A stretch of 35,769 bases of DNA from Pseudomonas botevensis (lineage in GTDB: Bacteria; Pseudomonadota; Gammaproteobacteria; Pseudomonadales; Pseudomonadaceae): contig NZ_JAHTKI010000035.1 of assembly GCF_019145475.1 (NCBI RefSeq), forward strand, positions 1 to 35,769, given 5' to 3'. A model generated the notes under the pieces. The model was not told the DNA's origin. It saw only the letters and a list, made by a program, of their open reading frames with translations, and made no database searches. Below are positions 31,713 through 35,769 of the stretch, one piece after another. How positions within the stretch are numbered: position 1 is the stretch's first letter; the number at the start of each line of letters is the position of its first letter. The position numbers were made by a program, and so were the translations under genes.

Positions 31713-33302
31713 TCAAAACCTGGGGACGTTGTCGCGGATGATCACGAACGTATCGGGTTCGGTGGCGAGGGTTTGCGGGCCGCCCCGAAGCCAGATGACC
31801 TTGCCGGCAGCGTGGGCACTTTCAACCGCCTCGGCGGCCTGAAGCCCCACCTGGTCGCTGAGGCTGTAGCGCGAGCTTCTCGGGTCGTGTCTCGGCTCGA
31901 AGCGGATCTTGTTGCCTTTGATTCGCCGCAGGCTGAGGAAAAACAGGACGTCATGTTCCGGCCGCCTGAACACCACGGCGGCGAAGCGTTTGCCGGGGAC
32001 CGGGTGAAAAACCCGATAGCCATGGCGCGTCAGCAGGGCCGAGGTGAAACGCTTCATTTCCAGGGCGGTATGGCTGGCCATGAACTCACGCCACTCTCGT
32101 GGAAACAGCGCCGGGTCGAAATCCAGACGGCGCAGGGCGCCCTCGCTGCCCGGCACGGGCAAATCGATCAGGCGGTGACCTTCGCTGCTGGCCGGTTCCA
32201 GGGAACGCAGCATCAGCAGCGGATCGACCAGTTCCGGACGCGGGTTACGGGTGCCGTTTCTCCAGTCGTTGAAGGCCTGGCGCAGCAGCGTCAAGCCGGT
32301 TCCGGTGGCTTGATCTTCACCGTTGGCGAGGATGAATTGCTGGCGGGCAACATGCTGCCGCGTGTCGTATGACAGATCGGGAAAGTAACGGGCGAGCGTA
32401 TCGGCCAGCCCTGCTTCGAACGGCAGCGACGGATCGATCTGCCAGTGATTGGCAGGAGGCACCCGAATCGCGCCGCGCGGTTGTTGCAGCATGTCGGTGC
32501 GCAGAACCCGCTCGAACAACGCGAAATCGTAGATCAGGTGCGTGGGGTTCTTGATGTAGACAATCGGATGATCCGGCGCGGGGCCTCGGGGGAGGGTCTT
32601 GTAGCGAACGCCTTCGATGTTCAGGTCGCCGGTTGACGCGTGCTGCGGCAGGAGGTTCCAGCTGTTCCAGGGATCGCGTAACGAGTTTAGGGGATTGCGC
32701 TCGTGTTTCCCGTCATCCGTGATATGCCGGCGCTTTGGCGGTGGCGGCCGGGGATCGTCGTCGACCATAGGGTGGCGACTGACCAGCAGCTGCGAATCTT
32801 GCGGACTGTGTTGGCCGGGAGCAACCTGCCGCCACTGCAGGGTGCCCTCCACCCGTCGAAGCGGTGGACCGGAAGGCGTGAGTTCATTGGGTGACCTGGC
32901 GCGATAATGTTGCTGCGCGTCCTTGCCGATCAGGACAGTGCCGCCGTCGACCAGGTCGACATAGGTATGCGCGCCCGATGAACGCAGACCGGTCGGCAGG
33001 TCGGGTTGGGGCAGCCTGTCCGCCAGTCTGGGCGCGAGAAAGTAATGGCCGATCGGTTGTTCGGCGGCGGAATGGCTGAGGTGCGTATCAGCGGGAAGGT
33101 CAATGATTTCGATCATTGGTGGCGGCGATTCGAGGGGCGGTGTGCCTTGACCCGAGGAGGTGTCGGAAGCCTCGTCTCCGCTCACGCGGGCAATGTAGAC
33201 ACGCTGAGTGGCAGGTGTTTCAGGCGTGGTATCGCGAACCGTCGGGACGCCTTCTGCTGACGGCCTTGTAACGTTCGGGCGGGTGGGTTTTTTCGGACTC
33301 AT
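31713..33302 (-). CDS. Uncharacterised 529-residue protein, possibly toxin/effector related
   Basis: No named family recognised. Residues 1-70 are Pro/Thr/Ser-rich and probably disordered. Residues about 78-165 form a block (IIDLPADTHLS, GHYFLAPRLADRLPQPD, TYVDLVDGGTVLIGKDAQQH, YRARSPNELTPSGPPLRRVE). A second Pro/Arg-rich linker follows, then residues about 230-529 with GVRYKTLPRG, IVYIKNPTHLIYDFALFERV, LQQPRGAIRVPP and ATGTGLTLLRQAFNDWRNGT. There is no signal peptide and no membrane segment. From memory, similar blocks occur in large Pseudomonas dermonecrotic-toxin-like proteins, but this could not be checked. It sits between purine genes that are adjacent in P. aeruginosa as I recall, so it looks like an insertion. 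No immunity-like gene lies beside it. Confidence 0.75.
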   Translation of the reverse strand: MSPKKPTRPNVTRPSAEGVPTVRDTTPETPATQRVYIARVSGDEASDTSSGQGTPPLESPPPMIEIIDLPADTHLSHSAAEQPIGHYFLAPRLADRLPQPDLPTGLRSSGAHTYVDLVDGGTVLIGKDAQQHYRARSPNELTPSGPPLRRVEGTLQWRQVAPGQHSPQDSQLLVSRHPMVDDDPRPPPPKRRHITDDGKHERNPLNSLRDPWNSWNLLPQHASTGDLNIEGVRYKTLPRGPAPDHPIVYIKNPTHLIYDFALFERVLRTDMLQQPRGAIRVPPANHWQIDPSLPFEAGLADTLARYFPDLSYDTRQHVARQQFILANGEDQATGTGLTLLRQAFNDWRNGTRNPRPELVDPLLMLRSLEPASSEGHRLIDLPVPGSEGALRRLDFDPALFPREWREFMASHTALEMKRFTSALLTRHGYRVFHPVPGKRFAAVVFRRPEHDVLFFLSLRRIKGNKIRFEPRHDPRSSRYSLSDQVGLQAAEAVESAHAAGKVIWLRGGPQTLATEPDTFVIIRDNVPRF

Positions 33303-33370
33303 GGATCGTCTGGCTCACTGAATACGGGCTACATAAAGCTCGATCTTCGTTAAGCCGGCATGCTGGCGTG

Positions 33371-33388
33371 CGGTACATATATATACCG
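33371..33388. promoter_or_regulatory. AT-rich palindrome upstream of the 529-residue gene
   Basis: CGGTACATATATATACCG is an 18-base near-palindrome (CGGTA/TACCG arms) about 70 bases before the gene start. It could be an operator or part of the promoter; no factor can be named. Confidence 0.35.
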
Positions 33389-33426
33389 GGGCGTGCGTTT
33401 TGATGCGGGGTGTGTCCGGAAATGCA

Positions 33427-33463
33427 ATCGCCGCCACTTTCCTTGATTGGAAAGGGCGGCGAT
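33427..33463 (-). terminator. Hairpin after the LysE-family gene
   Basis: ATCGCCGCC plus CTTTCC pairs with GGAAAG plus GGCGGCGAT around TTGATT, with one bulged base. It lies 25 bases past the exporter stop; the following T run is short. Confidence 0.6.
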
Positions 33464-33487
33464 GTCAGCTCGAAATAAAATCGAATA

Positions 33488-34117
33488 TCAATGGCTGCTC
33501 AGCAATGAGGCGGCCCCCGCGCCGCCGAACAACCCGGCGCTGATCCGGTTGAACCAGCTCTGACCCTTGCCGCTGCGCAGATAGCGCGCCGCGCCGTGGG
33601 CGCCGAGGCCGTAAGTGACTTTGCACAGCAGATCGAGCAGCGTCCAGGTCGCGATCATCACCAGTAGCTGCGGCAGGAACGGCTGTTCAGCGCTGAGAAA
33701 CTGCGGCAGGAACGCGGCGAAAAACAGAATGTCCTTCGGGTTGCTGGCACCCAGCACAAACGCACGGCCGAACAATGCACGGAAGCGCGGCGTCGGTGCG
33801 GCCTGCGGCACTTCGGCAGCGACCGAAGGCTGGCGCGATTGCTGCCAGCTCTGCCAGGCGAGATAGAACAGATAGAGGGCGCCGACGATTTTCAGGGCGC
33901 TGAACAGTTTTTCCGACGCCAGCAGCAAAGCGCCAAGCCCCAGCGCCGAAGCGCTGAGCAGGCAGATCGAGGCGATCACACCACCCAGAAACGCCGGGTA
34001 CGAGCGACGCAGGCCGTAGTTCAGGCTGTTGCTGATCATCAGCAACGACAGCGGTCCCGGAATAAGGATCACCACCAGTGCCGCGCCGCTGAACAGCAGC
34101 CAGGTTTCCAGACTCAT
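33488..34117 (-). CDS. LysE/RhtB-family amino-acid exporter
   Basis: A 209-residue inner-membrane exporter with about six hydrophobic segments. The N-terminal family signature ALVVILIPGPLSLLMISNSL (GP motif) and KIVGALYLFYLAWQSWQQSR are typical, as is GRAFVLGASNPKDILFFAAF. I choose ATG 34117 (MSLETWLLFSG), which has GGAG at about 8 bases; an in-frame ATG at 34144 adds nine hydrophilic residues before the first helix and lacks a site. Substrate unknown. A terminator of the upstream permease lies 39 bases before the start, so the promoter must overlap that short stretch or expression depends on read-through. Confidence 0.9.
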   Translation of the reverse strand: MSLETWLLFSGAALVVILIPGPLSLLMISNSLNYGLRRSYPAFLGGVIASICLLSASALGLGALLLASEKLFSALKIVGALYLFYLAWQSWQQSRQPSVAAEVPQAAPTPRFRALFGRAFVLGASNPKDILFFAAFLPQFLSAEQPFLPQLLVMIATWTLLDLLCKVTYGLGAHGAARYLRSGKGQSWFNRISAGLFGGAGAASLLSSH

Positions 34118-34155
34118 CACTTTGCTCCTTTTGTTGTTATTCACGAATGTGCAAA

Positions 34156-34179
34156 AGCCCCACCCGTGAGGGTGAGGCT
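34156..34179 (-). terminator. Rho-independent terminator after the AzgA-type permease
   Basis: On the minus strand AGCCTCACCC and GGGTGGGGCT pair (one mismatch) around TCAC, followed by TTT. It separates the permease from the exporter gene. Confidence 0.75.
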
Positions 34180-34205
34180 GGTTTGAAGCGCGTACCGCGT
34201 GCCGC

Positions 34206-35555
34206 TTACAAGAAGATGAACTTGGCGATGAAGATCGCGCAGAGCACCCACAGGCTGACGGAAATTTCCTTGTACTTGCCGGTGCCGGCCTTCAGCGCCA
34301 CGTAGGTGATGAAGCCCAGCGCGATGCCGTCGGCGACCGAGAAGGTCAGCGGCATCATGATCGCAGTGACGATTGCCGGAATGCTGTCGGTGGCTTCGTC
34401 CCATTCGATGTGCGCCATGCCGCCCATCATCAGCATCGCTACGTAAATCAGTGCACCCGCGGTGGCATAGGCGGGAATCATGCCGGCCAGCGGGGCAAAA
34501 AACATCGCGGCTATAAATAGCACACCCACGGTCACGGCGGTAAGACCAGTCCGACCACCAGCGGCTACGCCAGCGGCACTTTCCACGTAACTGGTCACCG
34601 GCGGCACACCGACCACCGCGCCGAATACGCTGGAGGCGCTGTCGGCTTTCATTGCGCGGGAGAGGTTTTCGATCCGCCCGTCAGCCCCCACCAGATTGGC
34701 GCGCTGGGCGACGCCCATCAGGGTGCCGGCGGTGTCGAACATGTGGACGAAGAGGAACGCGAGCACCACGCTGATCATGCTGACGTTGAACACGCCGGCG
34801 ACGTTCATGGCCATCCAGGTCGGTGCCAGGCTCGGCGGGGCCGACATGATTCCTTCGTAATGCACCAGGCCCAGACCCCAGCCCGCGAGGGTCACGGTGA
34901 TGATGCTGATAAGAATGGCGCCGAAGACTTTGTGGTAGCTGAGGATCGCGATCATCAGGAAGCACACGGCGGCGAGCAGCGGGCCGGGTTCGCGCAGGGA
35001 GCCGAGTTTGATCAGGGTCGCCGGGCTGTCGACGACGATGCCGGCGGTTTTCAGGCCGATCAGCCCGAGAAACAGACCGACACCCGCGCCCATGGCGAAG
35101 CGCAGGCTGACCGGGATGCTGTTGAGCAGCCATTCGCGGATCCGCGAGAAGGTCAGGATCATGAACAACACACCGGACACGAACACCGCACCGAGGGCGG
35201 TTTCCCAGTTGTAGCCCATGGTGCCGACCACGGTGTAGGTGAAGAACGCGTTGAGGCCCATGCCCGGCGCCAGGCCCACGGGCCAGTTGGCGTACAGGCC
35301 CATCAACAGGCAGCCCAGCGCGGCGGCGATGCAGGTGGCGACGAACGCGGCGCCGTGGTCGATCCCGGCATCGGCCATGATGTTCGGGTTGACGAAGATG
35401 ATGTAAGCCATGGTGATGAAGGTTGTCAGACCGGCAATCAGCTCGGTCTTCACCGTGGTGCCATGCAAGCTGAGTTTGAAGATGCGCTCAAGCAGACCAT
35501 TGCGTAACGGCGGCGAGAGTTCCAGCGTCGATGCTTCGGATTTGCGGCTTTCCAC
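34206..35555 (-). CDS. AzgA-type purine (guanine/hypoxanthine) permease
   Basis: A 449-residue inner-membrane permease with about 12-14 hydrophobic segments. The family marks are TELIAGLTTFITMAYIIFVN near the N-terminus, the pore motif GLAPGMGLNAFFTYTVV, and FVHMFDTAGTLMGVA, with VPPVTSYVESAAGVAAGGRT, the typical AzgA substrate-site stretch. It differs from the NCS2 permease at 24784 (other branch, different signature), so the two probably take up different purines: guanine/hypoxanthine/adenine here, urate/xanthine there. The promoter region carries TTGTGTACAA. Corresponds to PA1519 as I recall. Confidence 0.93.
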   Translation of the reverse strand: MESRKSEASTLELSPPLRNGLLERIFKLSLHGTTVKTELIAGLTTFITMAYIIFVNPNIMADAGIDHGAAFVATCIAAALGCLLMGLYANWPVGLAPGMGLNAFFTYTVVGTMGYNWETALGAVFVSGVLFMILTFSRIREWLLNSIPVSLRFAMGAGVGLFLGLIGLKTAGIVVDSPATLIKLGSLREPGPLLAAVCFLMIAILSYHKVFGAILISIITVTLAGWGLGLVHYEGIMSAPPSLAPTWMAMNVAGVFNVSMISVVLAFLFVHMFDTAGTLMGVAQRANLVGADGRIENLSRAMKADSASSVFGAVVGVPPVTSYVESAAGVAAGGRTGLTAVTVGVLFIAAMFFAPLAGMIPAYATAGALIYVAMLMMGGMAHIEWDEATDSIPAIVTAIMMPLTFSVADGIALGFITYVALKAGTGKYKEISVSLWVLCAIFIAKFIFL

Positions 35556-35677
35556 AGCGAGTACTCCTCAAGAGTTTTATTGTTATTTCCAGGGCCGGAC
35601 CCATTGAGGGGTGGCAGCGGCCCTTTGAGGCTTACGCGAATTTGTTGACCGATAGGTCAGGAACTCGCACGCAGTGG

Positions 35678-35711
35678 ATTATGCTTTTGTGTACAAAGAA
35701 AGCAAATATTG
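35678..35711 (-). promoter_or_regulatory. Candidate promoter of the AzgA-type permease with operator
   Basis: On the minus strand a TTG-type -35 around 35705-35700 and CATAAT (35683-35678) as -10 are spaced about 16-17 bases. The operator palindrome TTGTGTACAA (35687-35696) lies between them, about 130 bases before the start. The rest of 35556-35769 shows no gene. Confidence 0.5.
35687..35696. promoter_or_regulatory. Candidate GntR-type operator at the AzgA-type permease promoter
   Basis: TTGTGTACAA, identical to the hiuH site, between the inferred -35 and -10. Third member of the TTGTRTACAA set in the window. Confidence 0.6.
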
Positions 35712-35769
35712 TTTTTGATTTTGTCGACGAATGTTTTGGTGATAGGGGTATATGGGGGTGTGAGGGGGG

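Overview
The window looks like chromosomal DNA of a fluorescent Pseudomonas (P. fluorescens group). It is GC-rich, carries several REP/REPIN elements of the GTGGGAGCGGGC type, and the gene order from the EAL protein/algO to a patatin gene matches, from memory, the P. aeruginosa PA3241-PA3258 neighbourhood. The purine block resembles PA1513-PA1519. No tRNA, rRNA, CRISPR array, transposase or phage gene was seen.

Region 1 (1-1523) is the 3' end of an Rhs gene with an AT-richer variable C-terminal tip (candidate toxin) and an overlapping small gene that is probably its immunity partner. Region 2 (1524-5713) holds an EAL-CBS-GGDEF c-di-GMP protein and the periplasmic protease AlgO/Prc, separated by a strong terminator. 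A divergent quinone oxidoreductase gene follows.

Region 3 (6727-13127) is a compact minus-strand unit: solute-binding protein, NPP/alkaline-phosphatase-like hydrolase, two permeases, ATPase and a HAD phosphatase. A GntR/HutC (UTRA) regulator is divergent to it. The divergent intergenic region carries two candidate operators (TGGTCTAG core) and two Pho-box-like direct repeats. Together these suggest uptake and hydrolysis of an organophosphorus compound under both phosphate and substrate control (inference).

Region 4 (13128-22672) starts with a 590-bp intergenic stretch containing a highly structured repeat and a 7-bp tandem repeat. It continues with an MscS-family channel, a 58-residue membrane protein, aspartyl aminopeptidase apeB, pseudouridine synthase rluA, the minCDE division-site operon (minD starts at TTG), a divergent lipid A acyltransferase and a patatin-like lipase.

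Region 5 (22751-35769) is a purine-salvage and urate-degradation block. Two tandem Tsx-like outer-membrane channels, a uric acid/xanthine-type permease, puuD, allA, alc, uraD and puuE lie on the minus strand, with hiuH divergent. They encode every step from urate to glyoxylate plus urea. After an unrelated 529-residue protein of unknown function and a LysE-family exporter comes an AzgA-type purine permease. The palindrome TTGTRTACAA lies at the promoter regions of puuE, hiuH and the AzgA-type permease and probably defines a GntR-family regulon whose regulator may lie just outside the window.
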